This document shows positions 33,076 to 41,847 of a DNA stretch of 53,718 nt, piece by piece. Origin of the DNA: Singulisphaera sp. GP187. GTDB taxonomy: Bacteria; Planctomycetota; Phycisphaerae; Phycisphaerales; SM1A02. How positions within the stretch are numbered: the first letter of the stretch is position 1; each line of letters begins with the position of its first letter. The position numbers were made by a program, and so were the translations under genes. The stretch is from contig CAMBOV010000018.1 of the NCBI GenBank assembly GCA_945869475.1, positions 1-53,718 on the forward strand, read 5' to 3'. The notes beneath the pieces are model-generated. The model ran no database searches and had not been told where the DNA came from. It was given only the letters and a program-made list of their open reading frames with translations.

Positions 33076-35121
33076 TCACTTCGCAAAGATGCGCTTCCAC
33101 CACGCAAGAATCTCACCGAGTCGGTGAATGCGTAGGTCGGGGGGTCCTGTGCGGCTCATGCCGTGGCTCGACTCACGCGGATATCGCACGAAACGCACCG
33201 GCACATCTTGCGCAGCGAGCGCCGCATGAATCTGCTCTGACTGTTCGATGTTGCAGCGTAAATCTCCCTCACTGTGAATGAGCAACATCGGCGTGCGCGC
33301 TTTCGAGAATGCCGCGATCGGGCTCGACTTCCACATCGCCGATGGATCGGCGTAGGCCGATCCTTTCCAGTACACCCCTGGAACGTTCGGATAATCCGAA
33401 TTGCCGCAGTGGCTGACGATGTTTGAAACACATCGATCGCTGATTGCTCCGCGGTACGCGTTGGAATGTCCCACCGCCCAGAGTGTCATGTAGCCGCCAT
33501 ACGAGCCACCCATGATGCCGATGCGCTTGGCGTCGATGCTCGCATCGCGTTGCAGCGCGCGCGTGATCGCCTGCACATCGAGCCAGTCTTTGTCACCCCA
33601 CGTTCCGTGAATAGCGCTGCAGAAGTCGACGCCATATCCCTTCGATCCGCGTGGATTTCCATAAGCGACGGTGTAGCCCGCCGCAGCGAGCAACTGAAAC
33701 TCGTGAAAGAAGGTCCATCCATATTGTGCATGTGGACCTCCATGAACTTCGAGCACTGCGGGTGTGCGACCCTTCGCGCGCGCCGCCGCTGGAGGACGCA
33801 TAATCCAGTAGTGCACCCAGGCGCCATCCTTGGCCTTGACCCACTCGTCGTGAGGAACCGCGAGGTCGAGTTCATCACAGAGCGCGCTGTTGAGTTGTGA
33901 GATCTGTCGCACTGGAAACTCGCGTCCGACGATGTCGGCGACGCAGACTTCAGGTGGTTCAGTTGGTGCGCAGCGAATGAGTGCGATGCGGCTGCCGTTT
34001 GTCGCGATCGATGCGGGAATGTGGTCAGCTCCAGGCGAAGTGTTCGCGACCACTGCGCCCGCGCGCGAACCGGCGCTCACGAGAAAACCCGAGCCGTGCC
34101 ATCCAATGCGCATGATGAGCGACTCACTGTCGGGCATCCATCGATACCAGGCACCGAATCCACTCTCGGCAGAATCAGAAAGCGTTGGACTCATCAAGCA
34201 GAAATCAGTTGCGCCCAGCAGATCGCGTGTCTTCTTCGAGTGCCGGTCGTGCACGAAGAGTCCAAGATTCTTTGTCGCGTACATGTCGTTGCGTCCACGG
34301 CGTCCCGCGTAGGCGATCATGCTTCCGTCGGGGCTGAACGATGGCGTGCTCTTTGGTCCCTCGGGCAATCCCGCGACCGTCGTGCACCGTGCGGTGCGCA
34401 CGTTGGCGATCACGAGCTGCGTCATCCACGGTTCGAAGATTGCTCGCGCGGATCGATTGACCGCAGCGATGATCGACTGAGAATCGGGCGACCAGTCAAA
34501 GGTGAAGGTACCCATGGTGTCGCCGAGATCGAGCGTGCGCACTCGACCCGTCGCGACATGCACCACCATGAGTGCGAAACGCGCCGATCCAAAGACGCCG
34601 TCACCATCGAGTCGATACCACGGATCTTCAACAACGAGCGGGGGAGTGCTCTGCCCAGCAGATTCGCGCACCTTCGCAGCGCCACGCGTGCGATCAGCCA
34701 TCGTCGCGCGAAACGCAAACGCAATCTCGTCGCCGCGGGGAGACCAGCGCACATCCGCAATCGTTCCCTCGCCGAGTCGCGTGAGTTGCTTCGGTGTTGC
34801 AAGATTCAGTTTCGTGATGCCAACAACAAAGAGTTGCGGCGATCCCTGCTCTTCTTCGCGCACGAACAGCAACTTCGAACTGTCGGGAGACCAGCGGGGT
34901 GTTCGATCGCGCGGTCCTCTCGTAATGCGTCGCCCGCTCGCGGTGCCGTCGGCACGCGCGATCCACAATTCAGTGCGAGATGTGCCCGGTCGGTCGGCGG
35001 ATTTGTTCGTCCAGACGATGCGTTCGCCCTCACGATCAATCTGCGGATCGGTGGGAGTGACCAATCGTCTCACGTCTGCTGCGGTGATCGTCCGGAGTGC
35101 TTTGTCTGCTCGTCGTGCCAT
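33076..35121 (-). CDS. Prolyl oligopeptidase family serine peptidase (S9)
   Basis: 681 residues. N-terminal beta-propeller (WD40-like/TolB repeats: IVWTNKSAD, TPRWSPDSSKLLFV, TPSFSPDGSMIAYAG) and C-terminal alpha/beta hydrolase. Seen: catalytic Ser540 in GGSYGGY, Asp620 in SEGD, His653 in SSHGM; PAVLEVHGGPHAQYGW is the oxyanion region. Resembles acylaminoacyl-peptidase-like S9C enzymes. No signal peptide, so cytoplasmic. I chose ATG 35121 (MARRADK) over 35130 because TACGAT lies 7 nt upstream of it. Confidence 0.93.
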   Translation of the reverse strand: MARRADKALRTITAADVRRLVTPTDPQIDREGERIVWTNKSADRPGTSRTELWIARADGTASGRRITRGPRDRTPRWSPDSSKLLFVREEEQGSPQLFVVGITKLNLATPKQLTRLGEGTIADVRWSPRGDEIAFAFRATMADRTRGAAKVRESAGQSTPPLVVEDPWYRLDGDGVFGSARFALMVVHVATGRVRTLDLGDTMGTFTFDWSPDSQSIIAAVNRSARAIFEPWMTQLVIANVRTARCTTVAGLPEGPKSTPSFSPDGSMIAYAGRRGRNDMYATKNLGLFVHDRHSKKTRDLLGATDFCLMSPTLSDSAESGFGAWYRWMPDSESLIMRIGWHGSGFLVSAGSRAGAVVANTSPGADHIPASIATNGSRIALIRCAPTEPPEVCVADIVGREFPVRQISQLNSALCDELDLAVPHDEWVKAKDGAWVHYWIMRPPAAARAKGRTPAVLEVHGGPHAQYGWTFFHEFQLLAAAGYTVAYGNPRGSKGYGVDFCSAIHGTWGDKDWLDVQAITRALQRDASIDAKRIGIMGGSYGGYMTLWAVGHSNAYRGAISDRCVSNIVSHCGNSDYPNVPGVYWKGSAYADPSAMWKSSPIAAFSKARTPMLLIHSEGDLRCNIEQSEQIHAALAAQDVPVRFVRYPRESSHGMSRTGPPDLRIHRLGEILAWWKRIFAK

Positions 35122-35128
35122 AGAGTTC

Positions 35129-35138
35129 ATCGTAGGAT
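35129..35138. promoter_or_regulatory. Overlapping divergent -10 elements (S9 peptidase / HutG-like gene)
   Basis: TACGAT on the minus strand (35129-35134), 7 nt before the ATG at 35121; TAGGAT on the plus strand (35133-35138), 8 nt before the ATG at 35147. The start codons are 25 bp apart, leaving room for little else. Confidence 0.6.
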
Positions 35139-35146
35139 CATCCTCT

Positions 35147-36100
35147 ATGACATGGACATGGCGCGGACGTGATGATGGACCCGACCCTGCTGCGCAACGG
35201 TGGCATCAGGTGATTCGTCCGTGGGGAGCGATGCCCGCGACACGCGCGCGCCGTCAACCAATTGTCGTCATCGGATATCCCACCGATGCTGGAGTTCGGG
35301 CGAACTTTGGTCGCGCAGGCACTGCCGAAGCACCAAACGTCTTGCGCACCGCCTGCGCAAATTTGCCAGCGCCAACCGCCCACGCACTCTTCGACGCAGG
35401 CGATGCGGCGGGCGCCGGTGATGACGTTGAGTCGTGGCAACAGTCGCTCGCAGCGGCGGTTGCGGCGGTGCGCGCGGGTGGTGGAATCCCGATGATTCTT
35501 GGCGGCGGTCACGATCAAGCGTACGGGCACTGGCTTGGAACCGTGCAAGCCGAATCTCCTGGAACAATTGTTGGATGCATCAACTTCGATGCGCACATCG
35601 ATATGCGTCCGCTGCATGCTGGACGGGCGCACTCGGGATCGCCCTACGCGCAAGTGCAATCGTGGAGTGAGGCGCACAACCTTCCATTCAAATATCTCGC
35701 GCTGGGCATGCAGTCTCCACATAACACGCCGGCGCTCATTCAAGCGGCGTGCAGTGCGGGAGCGCAACTCGTCGATGCAGACGCGTTTCATCCCTGCCAA
35801 GAGGCGCAACTCTTGCAACTGATCGATCGCTTTCTCGCGACGGTTGATCTCGTGTGTTTGAGCGTTGACCTCGACGTCTTCAGTGCAGCGGTGGCTCCAG
35901 GTGTGAGCGCGCCTTCGCCGATGGGAATTTTTCCAGACGCGACGTTTCGCACAATTCTTCGACGCATCACGGCGAGTGGACGGGTCTCTGGAATCGAAAT
36001 CGCCGAGTGCGCTCCGAATCTCGATGTCGGAGGACGGACGGCGCGACTCGGTGCAGCGATCATCGACACGATCGTTCGATCGCTCGCGGTGCCCACATGA
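35147..36100 (+). CDS. Formimidoylglutamase-like ureohydrolase (HutG type)
   Basis: 317 residues, arginase fold. Seen: GYPTDAGVRANFGRAGTAEAP, ILGGGHDQAYGH, NFDAHIDMRP and SVDLDVFSAAVAPGVSAPSP. GGGHD and the SAPSP ending of the metal segment are typical of HutG, which hydrolyses N-formimidoylglutamate to glutamate and formamide in histidine degradation. No other hut gene is in view, so the physiological role is inferred from family only. The ROK kinase gene overlaps its stop (ATGA). Second ureohydrolase-fold gene of the window, of a different subfamily from the one at 28879. Confidence 0.85.
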   Translation: MTWTWRGRDDGPDPAAQRWHQVIRPWGAMPATRARRQPIVVIGYPTDAGVRANFGRAGTAEAPNVLRTACANLPAPTAHALFDAGDAAGAGDDVESWQQSLAAAVAAVRAGGGIPMILGGGHDQAYGHWLGTVQAESPGTIVGCINFDAHIDMRPLHAGRAHSGSPYAQVQSWSEAHNLPFKYLALGMQSPHNTPALIQAACSAGAQLVDADAFHPCQEAQLLQLIDRFLATVDLVCLSVDLDVFSAAVAPGVSAPSPMGIFPDATFRTILRRITASGRVSGIEIAECAPNLDVGGRTARLGAAIIDTIVRSLAVPT

Positions 36101-37017
36101 TTCGAATCGGCATCGACCTCGGTGGCACAAAGATCGCAGCGTGTGCGCTCGGCGATGACGGCGTTGAACTCGTGCGCCACCGCGTCGCGACGCCTCAAGG
36201 CAGTTACGAACAGACACTGAAGGCGATCGAAGATCTGGTGCGACGAGTTGAAGGCGATGTTGGTGCGAGCTGCACCGTCGGTATCGGCTATCCCGGAAGC
36301 GTCTCGCCGCGCACTGGCCTCCACCGCAACGCAAACTCGACCTGCCTCAATGGTCATGATGTGGTGGGTGACTTGCAGAATCAGATGAACCGCGAGATTC
36401 GCGGGGCGAATGACGCAAATTGTCTCGCGCTGAGTGAAGCCTTCGATGGCGCAGGTGCGGCGTCACGCGTGGTCTTCGCGGTGATCATCGGAACCGGCAC
36501 CGGTGGAGGGATCGTCGTCGATCAGCGGATTCTCGTGGGTCGCAATGCGATCGGGGGTGAGTGGGGGCATTGTCCGATGCCAGGCACCGATCGCGCGGAG
36601 CGTCGCGCGCGTCCCTGCTACTGCGGTCAGTTCGGATGCATCGAACAGTTTCTCGCAGGGCCCGCACTCGAGGCGGAGTATTTTCGCCATGAAAATATCC
36701 ACCATCCACTCGAAGAAATTGCGGGACGGTCGCACGCGAATGTTGATCCAAGCGCGCGTGCGCTCATCGAGTTGCTCTGCGAACGGCTCGCCGATGCACT
36801 TGCAGTTGTTGTCAATACGCTCGATCCAGATGTGATCGTGCTCGGCGGAGGTGTGAGCAACATCGCCGAGATCTATTCGCGCACGCCACGACTCATCGCC
36901 CAGCGCATCTTCTCAGATCAATTCGACACGCCGATTCTTCGAGCGAAGTTCGGAGATGCAAGCGGCGTGCGCGGCGCGGCGAGACTCTGGGGTGAACCGC
37001 GCTCGTCGATAGACTGA
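36097..37017 (+). CDS. ROK-family sugar kinase
   Basis: 306 residues. Seen: IGIDLGGTKIA (phosphate-binding loop), GYPGSVSPRTG, NDANCLALSEA with the catalytic Asp, GTGTGGGIV, GEWGH with the zinc His and CYCGQFGCIEQF, the ROK CxCGxxGCxE zinc motif. Family members phosphorylate glucose, fructose, allose or N-acetyl sugars; fructokinase or glucokinase is the most likely but cannot be decided. Coupled to the HutG-like gene by a 4-base overlap, a pairing without an obvious pathway link. Confidence 0.92.
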   Translation: MIRIGIDLGGTKIAACALGDDGVELVRHRVATPQGSYEQTLKAIEDLVRRVEGDVGASCTVGIGYPGSVSPRTGLHRNANSTCLNGHDVVGDLQNQMNREIRGANDANCLALSEAFDGAGAASRVVFAVIIGTGTGGGIVVDQRILVGRNAIGGEWGHCPMPGTDRAERRARPCYCGQFGCIEQFLAGPALEAEYFRHENIHHPLEEIAGRSHANVDPSARALIELLCERLADALAVVVNTLDPDVIVLGGGVSNIAEIYSRTPRLIAQRIFSDQFDTPILRAKFGDASGVRGAARLWGEPRSSID

Positions 37018-37054
37018 CGTGCACGAAGACCGTAGTTCAGCGAAGGAAAGATTC

Positions 37055-37252
37055 ATGAGTGACGATTTCATGGAGAAATTCGGAACCGTCGGTGCGTTCC
37101 TCGCAACGTGGCTTGGGATTCTTGTCCTCGTCATGTGCGCCACCTACGCCCTTGGCGGCGTGGTTTCAATACCACTGCCTCTTGAAACATGGCATGAAGT
37201 CGTAATCGCATTTCTCGCTGCAGTCGTGCTCTTTGTAAGGGAGAGAAAATGA
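37055..37252 (+). CDS. Small membrane protein, two spans
   Basis: 65 residues, not recognised. Two hydrophobic helices (about 9-33, FGTVGAFLATWLGILVLVMCATYA, and 43-60) and a basic C terminus RERK. Start ATG at 37055 is preceded by AAGGAAAG at a normal Shine-Dalgarno distance; a GTG at 37019 would add 12 residues without benefit. 37 bp after the ROK kinase, so probably the last gene of that operon. Confidence 0.65.
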   Translation: MSDDFMEKFGTVGAFLATWLGILVLVMCATYALGGVVSIPLPLETWHEVVIAFLAAVVLFVRERK

Positions 37253-37283
37253 GACACGGATTGCGACAACCGCACTCGCTCGG

Positions 37284-38549
37284 TCACCCTCGCGCGAGTC
37301 GGTCGGGACGCACGGCGGCAAGAAGTTCTTCATCGATTGATTGCGGTTCGCCGCAGATGTCCGCGGCAACGATGCGACCCGTCACTGGACCGAGCATCAA
37401 GCCCATCATCGCGTGGCCCGTCGCGACGTAGAGCCCGGGCAGTTCGCGCACCGCGCCAATGACCGGCATTCCATCGGCCGTGCAGGGTCGATAGCCCGCC
37501 CACTCGTGCGTCACGCGACCTCCATCAATGCCGTGCAGATACTTGCGCGCGCCGGCAACGAGCGCGTTCATGCGCTTGCGCATCCATGGACGTCCCACAG
37601 GCGCAATCTCGAGCGTGCCCGCGAGGCGCAGTTGCGATCCCATTGGGTTGTAGGCAATGAAAGTCTCTCGCATCACGCCACCAGTGACGGGGAGGTGCGG
37701 CACTCCATCAAGTTGCACGTGATAGCCGCGCGCGGGTTGCATCGCGATGCGCACACCCGCCGAACGTGCGAGTTCGTCCGACCAGATTCCAGCGGCGAGC
37801 ACGGTCGTCTGCGCGCGCACGACTTCGCCGCTCTCGAGACGCGCGCCGACACATCGACCACTGCTGTCGCGGGTCAATCCTGTGACGGTGACGTTGGTGC
37901 GAATGGTCACGCCGCGCTTGGCGAGTGCATCGGCGAGTCCGCGCACGAGTTGACCTGGATGGATGATGCCGCTGTCAACGTAGTGAATCGCTCCTGCAAC
38001 TTCGTCTGCGTACGCGCCGTCACGCCGCCTCAGTTCAGCGCCGCCGATGCGATCGGTGCGATAGCCGTAGCTGCTCAGCGCGCGACCTTCAGCAGCAGCG
38101 GCGTCGAGATTCGCCTCGTCGTGAATGAGGTCGAGCCATCCACTTCGTCGGTAGAGGCAATCGATCGACTCAGCGTCGAGCATTGCTTCGAGCGCCTGCA
38201 CGGTGCGCCATCCCATCGCGCAGAGTGTGCGCATGCACCGATGCATGTGCGCTTCATTGCAGTGGGTGTGAAAGGTGTAGAGCCAGCGCAAGAGTTCAGG
38301 CGAGAAACTCGGACGAATCCAGAGCGGACTTGTGGAGTCGAACATCCAGCGCAGACCGCGCCACGAGGCTCCGGGCTTCGTGAGCGGGTAGTGGCCGATC
38401 GAGAAAAGTCCGGCGTTTCCGCACGAAGCGCTGTCGAAGGTTGCGCTTCGATCGAGCACGACGACATCGACGCCGCGCAGAGCGAGTTCGTATGCAGTGC
38501 ACAATCCGACGATGCCCGCACCGACCACAACTGTCCGTTGATTTCCCAT
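37284..38549 (-). CDS. D-amino-acid dehydrogenase-like FAD oxidoreductase (DadA family)
   Basis: 421 residues. FAD-binding DAO fold: VVVGAGIVGLCTAYELALRG (ADP-binding loop, residues 7-26), CGNAGLFS (DadA-type), VDSGIIHPGQLVRGLADAL, VLAAGIWS, EWAGYRPCTADGMPVIGA and YVATGHAMMGLMLGP at the C terminus, all in family order. Family members oxidise D-amino acids or D-hydroxyproline and pass electrons to the respiratory chain. Substrate open. The ATG at 38549 is 19 bp from the divergent start of the Gfo/Idh gene, with a shared -10 region. Confidence 0.88.
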   Translation of the reverse strand: MGNQRTVVVGAGIVGLCTAYELALRGVDVVVLDRSATFDSASCGNAGLFSIGHYPLTKPGASWRGLRWMFDSTSPLWIRPSFSPELLRWLYTFHTHCNEAHMHRCMRTLCAMGWRTVQALEAMLDAESIDCLYRRSGWLDLIHDEANLDAAAAEGRALSSYGYRTDRIGGAELRRRDGAYADEVAGAIHYVDSGIIHPGQLVRGLADALAKRGVTIRTNVTVTGLTRDSSGRCVGARLESGEVVRAQTTVLAAGIWSDELARSAGVRIAMQPARGYHVQLDGVPHLPVTGGVMRETFIAYNPMGSQLRLAGTLEIAPVGRPWMRKRMNALVAGARKYLHGIDGGRVTHEWAGYRPCTADGMPVIGAVRELPGLYVATGHAMMGLMLGPVTGRIVAADICGEPQSIDEELLAAVRPDRLARG

Positions 38550-38556
38550 TGTTCCC

Positions 38557-38563
38557 TATCCTA
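38557..38563. promoter_or_regulatory. Symmetrical -10 element shared by two divergent genes
   Basis: TATCCTA reads TATCCT on the plus strand (6 nt before the ATG at 38569) and TAGGAT on the minus strand (8 nt before the ATG at 38549). Only 19 bp separate the two start codons, so both transcripts would be leaderless or nearly so. Confidence 0.6.
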
Positions 38564-38568
38564 GAGAG

Positions 38569-39702
38569 ATGACGATTCGACTTGACTCTGGACTTGACTC
38601 TCAACTTGACTCTGGGCTTGGCGTTCGCGAGAGCTTTCGACTCGGCATGATCGGCTGCGGCGGAATCGGCAACGTGCACGCGGCGACGGCGCGGCGTGCG
38701 GGCATCGAGATCGTTGGAGCGTGGGACATTCTGCAAGAGCGTGCGGAAGCATTTGTGAAAGAGTATGGCGGCACTGCCGTTGCGAGCCTCGACGAGTTGC
38801 TCGCGATGAAATCGATCGACGCGGTTGTTGTCGCAGTTCCCAACGATCGACACGCAGCGTGCGCATGCGCTGCGTTGCGAGCGGGCAAGCACGTGTTGCT
38901 CGAGAAGCCGATGGCGCTCTCGACAGCGCAGTGCGATGAGATTCTTGCAGCCGCGAAAGCAAGCACGGGCAGTTTGCAGATGGGCTTTGTCTGCCGCCAA
39001 TCGCCCACCGCACTCGCGGCCAAGAAATGGATCGATTCGGGACGCTTCGGTGAGATCTATCACATCAAAGCGAGTCTTTACAGACGGCGAGGCATTCCAG
39101 GACTCGGCGGTTGGTTCACGACGAAAGCGCACTCGGGGGGCGGTCCACTGATTGATCTTGGAGTGCATGTGATTGACCTCGCGCTGCACCTTGCGGGTCA
39201 TCCACGTGTTGAGCGAGTGAGCGGGATGACCTGGTCAAAGTTTGGGTCGCCCATCGCCGACTACCGATTTACCTCGATGTGGGCTGGACCGCCGAAACTT
39301 GCTGGGGTCTTCGATGTTGAAGACGCCGCCACGGCGCTCATTCGCTGCGCGGGTGGATTGACCATCGAAGTGAACGTCACGTGGGCTGCGAACATTCCAG
39401 AGGGATCGACCCGCGATGGCATTTCGATCTGGGGAACGCGCGCCGGCGCATGGTTCGATGTGCTGGGCAAAGAACTTTCGATCGCGACCGAAGAAGAGGG
39501 GATGCTCGTTGACCTCAAGCCGCAGTTCGACGCGACCGATCCAATGGGTCAAGCGTGGGATGAGCAGTACCGACACTTCGCGCAGATGGTGACACACAGA
39601 AAAACGCCCGTGGCAACTGGATGCCAAGGGCGTTCACTTCAAGCGGTGATCGACGCGATCTACGAGAGTTCGAAGCAGAATCGCGAAGTCGAAATCAGTT
39701 GA
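38569..39702 (+). CDS. Gfo/Idh/MocA-family oxidoreductase
   Basis: 377 residues. NAD(P)-dependent dehydrogenase of sugars or inositols. Seen: LGMIGCGGIGNVHA (Rossmann loop, residues 26-39), DAVVVAVPNDRHA, GKHVLLEKPMAL with the catalytic EKP Lys, GGPLIDLGVHVIDLALHLAG with the catalytic His, and a C-terminal sheet domain. The first ~20 residues (MTIRLDSGLDSQLDSGL) come from a 12-bp repeat and have no family counterpart; a later ATG at 38647 would start inside the Rossmann strand, so I keep 38569. Substrate open. Confidence 0.92.
   Translation: MTIRLDSGLDSQLDSGLGVRESFRLGMIGCGGIGNVHAATARRAGIEIVGAWDILQERAEAFVKEYGGTAVASLDELLAMKSIDAVVVAVPNDRHAACACAALRAGKHVLLEKPMALSTAQCDEILAAAKASTGSLQMGFVCRQSPTALAAKKWIDSGRFGEIYHIKASLYRRRGIPGLGGWFTTKAHSGGGPLIDLGVHVIDLALHLAGHPRVERVSGMTWSKFGSPIADYRFTSMWAGPPKLAGVFDVEDAATALIRCAGGLTIEVNVTWAANIPEGSTRDGISIWGTRAGAWFDVLGKELSIATEEEGMLVDLKPQFDATDPMGQAWDEQYRHFAQMVTHRKTPVATGCQGRSLQAVIDAIYESSKQNREVEIS
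38580..38615. repeat. 12-bp tandem repeat, 3 copies
   Basis: ACTTGACTCTGG, ACTTGACTCTCA, ACTTGACTCTGG. In frame in the Gfo/Idh gene, it encodes LDSGLDSQLDSG in the N-terminal extension. Confidence 0.9.
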
Positions 39703-39715
39703 GGCGACTCAACTG
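39696..39715. terminator. Hairpin between convergent genes
   Basis: Perfect 8-bp stem CAGTTGAG/CTCAACTG with a GCGA tetraloop, covering the stop of the Gfo/Idh gene and the 3' end region of the TlpA-like gene. No T tract on either side, so a role in termination or mRNA 3'-end protection is a guess. Confidence 0.45.
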
Positions 39716-39722
39716 AAGAGAT

Positions 39723-40877
39723 TCAGATTGCTTTGCCGTCGGCGGGTGATCCGCTTTCGTACTGCTTGAGAGTCTCTTTCATCTCATCGAGCATGTCGCC
39801 AGCGGGAGTCTTCTCGATCGCCAACTTCTGTGTTGTGATTGCCTGTGTCTTATCGCCCGAGTCGAAGTAGGCACGAGCGAGCGTGTCGAGCAGTGCTCCA
39901 TCATTGCCGCCCGACGTTTCGACGCCAGCCTTCGCCGCAGCGAGCGCGAATGGAAGGTCGCGCGTCTTCACAGCAGGTGATGTGAGCACCGTCCAGGCGA
40001 GTTGATTGAGCGCACCGCTCTCCTTCTTTGCGGTGAAAGTCGCAACGAGTTTGCGGCCGAGGGTGTAGCCAGCCTCGGGTTGATTCGCGCCGCCGACCAA
40101 GATTTGAAACTTCTGCATTTCCACTGCGAGTGCCATGTCGGGAGTCGCCGTTGCAATCGACGCGTCGAGCGACGCGAGAAAAGCCGTGTAATCGCCTGTT
40201 TTCTGAGCTTCGCGAAGGAGTCCAGAAGCTCGGCTTCGAACCTTCTTTTCTGCCGCGCCACCGAAGAATGCCTCCTTGGCTTTCGCAACGTCCCAGGTGC
40301 CCGCAACGATTTCTTCGAGTGGCCCATCCATCGACATCGGATGGCCGATCCACTGCACGGTCGAATCCTTCACAATGAACGCGCATGGGATGCCATTCTG
40401 CATCGCAGGCTTCATGTACGCATCGTGCGCCGATCGATCTGGATCGCAGCAGAGTGTGTACTGCGTCTTCTCTGCCCACTCAGGCTTGTCGAGAAAAGTC
40501 TTGACCTTGTCGAGCGGTTCATCGCTGATGCCGATGATGCGAAGTCCGATGTCGGCATACTTGTGTTGCACTTCGCTGAGATGCGGCATGCCTGATCGGC
40601 ATGGACCGCACCACGTCGCCCAGAATTCCATGATGTAAATCTTGCCTGGAGCGAAACCCGAGACGGAGTCGCCCTTGACCCACTCAGCGATTTCAGGAAA
40701 AACTGCTGGCGCGCCCGGGAAAAGAGTTGGGTCGAGCACTTCGGCGGCGGCTGGTCCTTTGGCCGCGACTTGCACGATCTTCGCAGCTGCAACGGTGGGG
40801 GGAGCGATGATCCCGCCGCCATCCGCTGGTGGAGATTGTGCGATGAAGAGAGATGCGCAAGCGACGAGTGTGATCAT
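39723..40877 (-). CDS. Secreted TlpA-like thioredoxin-fold protein
   Basis: 384 residues from the ATG at 40877, chosen because CAGGAG lies 7-8 nt upstream. Seen: Sec signal peptide (MITLVACASLFIAQS), a TlpA/ResA-type redox domain (about 75-200) with FWATWCGPCRSGMP as the active CxxC, and GIPCAFIVKD near 155-165 with the cis-Pro replaced by a Cys neighbour; then a helical C-terminal half (about 210-384) that looks like TPR-type repeats. Such proteins reduce or exchange disulfides in the periplasm. Partner not visible. Confidence 0.87.
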   Translation of the reverse strand: MITLVACASLFIAQSPPADGGGIIAPPTVAAAKIVQVAAKGPAAAEVLDPTLFPGAPAVFPEIAEWVKGDSVSGFAPGKIYIMEFWATWCGPCRSGMPHLSEVQHKYADIGLRIIGISDEPLDKVKTFLDKPEWAEKTQYTLCCDPDRSAHDAYMKPAMQNGIPCAFIVKDSTVQWIGHPMSMDGPLEEIVAGTWDVAKAKEAFFGGAAEKKVRSRASGLLREAQKTGDYTAFLASLDASIATATPDMALAVEMQKFQILVGGANQPEAGYTLGRKLVATFTAKKESGALNQLAWTVLTSPAVKTRDLPFALAAAKAGVETSGGNDGALLDTLARAYFDSGDKTQAITTQKLAIEKTPAGDMLDEMKETLKQYESGSPADGKAI

Positions 40878-40949
40878 GAGGTGCTCCTGAAGTGAGAGGT
40901 GCGGTGAGGTCAAATGTCGACCCGTGAAACAGAAGGCTACCGCACGCGA

Positions 40950-40955
40950 TACCTT
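40950..40955 (+). promoter_or_regulatory. Candidate -10 element for a leaderless transcript
   Basis: TACCTT, 7 nt before the folD ATG at 40963. Confidence 0.5.
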
Positions 40956-40962
40956 TCACCGC

Positions 40963-41805
40963 ATGGCGGCACAGATGATTGACGGCAAGGCTCTCGGCGC
41001 TCAGGTTCGCGAATCGCTTCGCACGCGCATCGCCGCGAGTGGACGCAACGTGCGACTCGACGCGGTGCTCGTGGGTGACGACCGTTCGGCAGCGATTTAT
41101 GCCCAGAATCAAGCGAAGAACTGCGCAGAGGCTGGCATCGAATACCACCTGCACACACTTCCTGCCACCTCGGGATATGACGAGGTTGCTGGTCGCGTGC
41201 TTCTGATGAACAGCGAAGAGTCGGTGCGGGCGATCATGGTGCACGTACCGCTTCCCGCGGGAATCGACGCCGAGCGGGTGCAGTCGCTGATCGCTGCTGA
41301 AAAGGACGTCGAGGGAGTGAATCCAGCCAATATCGGCAACGTCGTCTACGGACGCCGAAGTCTCGTGCCATGCACAGCACTTGCCGCGCTCGAGATGATC
41401 GAATCAACGGGCATCACACTTCGTGGATCGCGCTGCGTCGTTGTCGGCGCGAGCAACATCGTCGGCAAGCCCATCGCCGTGCTCTTGATGCGCAGCGAGG
41501 CGACGGTGATCAGCGCGAACAAGTTCACTGTTGCACTCGATGCACTCACGCGCAGTGCCGATGTTGTGATCGCCGCCGCTGGTGTGCCAGCACTTGTCAA
41601 GCGCGACTGGATTCGCCCCGGAGCGGTGGTGATCGACGTCGGCATCAACCGCATCGTGCGCAGTGATGGAAAGAGTGTGACGGTTGGCGATGTTGATCCG
41701 GCTGTCGCAGAAGTTGCAGGATGGATGAGCCCCGTGCCAGGTGGAGTTGGTCCGATGACGGTTGCGATGCTGCTGCGAAATGTTGTCGAAGCAGCGCTGC
41801 GATGA
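40963..41805 (+). CDS. folD: Bifunctional methylenetetrahydrofolate dehydrogenase / methenyltetrahydrofolate cyclohydrolase
   Basis: Interconverts 5,10-methylene-, methenyl- and 10-formyl-tetrahydrofolate with NADP. Seen in 280 residues: VGDDRSAAIYAQNQAKNC with the catalytic Tyr and the Lys of the cyclohydrolase site (YxxxxxK), VHVPLPAGID, KDVEGVNPANIG, VVGASNIVGKPIAVLL (NADP site) and MSPVPGGVGPMTVAML. The start at ATG 40963 gives MAAQMIDGKALG; a GTG at 40924 is in frame but adds residues outside the family. The stop lies in the first unit of an 18-bp tandem repeat. Confidence 0.96.
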   Translation: MAAQMIDGKALGAQVRESLRTRIAASGRNVRLDAVLVGDDRSAAIYAQNQAKNCAEAGIEYHLHTLPATSGYDEVAGRVLLMNSEESVRAIMVHVPLPAGIDAERVQSLIAAEKDVEGVNPANIGNVVYGRRSLVPCTALAALEMIESTGITLRGSRCVVVGASNIVGKPIAVLLMRSEATVISANKFTVALDALTRSADVVIAAAGVPALVKRDWIRPGAVVIDVGINRIVRSDGKSVTVGDVDPAVAEVAGWMSPVPGGVGPMTVAMLLRNVVEAALR

Positions 41806-41845
41806 GCGCCTTCGCTGCGATGAGCGCCTTCGCTGCGATGAGCGC
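41796..41845. repeat. 18-bp tandem repeat, 2.8 copies
   Basis: Units GCTGCGATGAGCGCCTTC at 41796-41813 and 41814-41831, and a partial unit at 41832-41845. It spans the folD stop codon (41803-41805) and fills the gap to the convergent purC stop. Confidence 0.95.
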
Positions 41846-41847
41846 GC

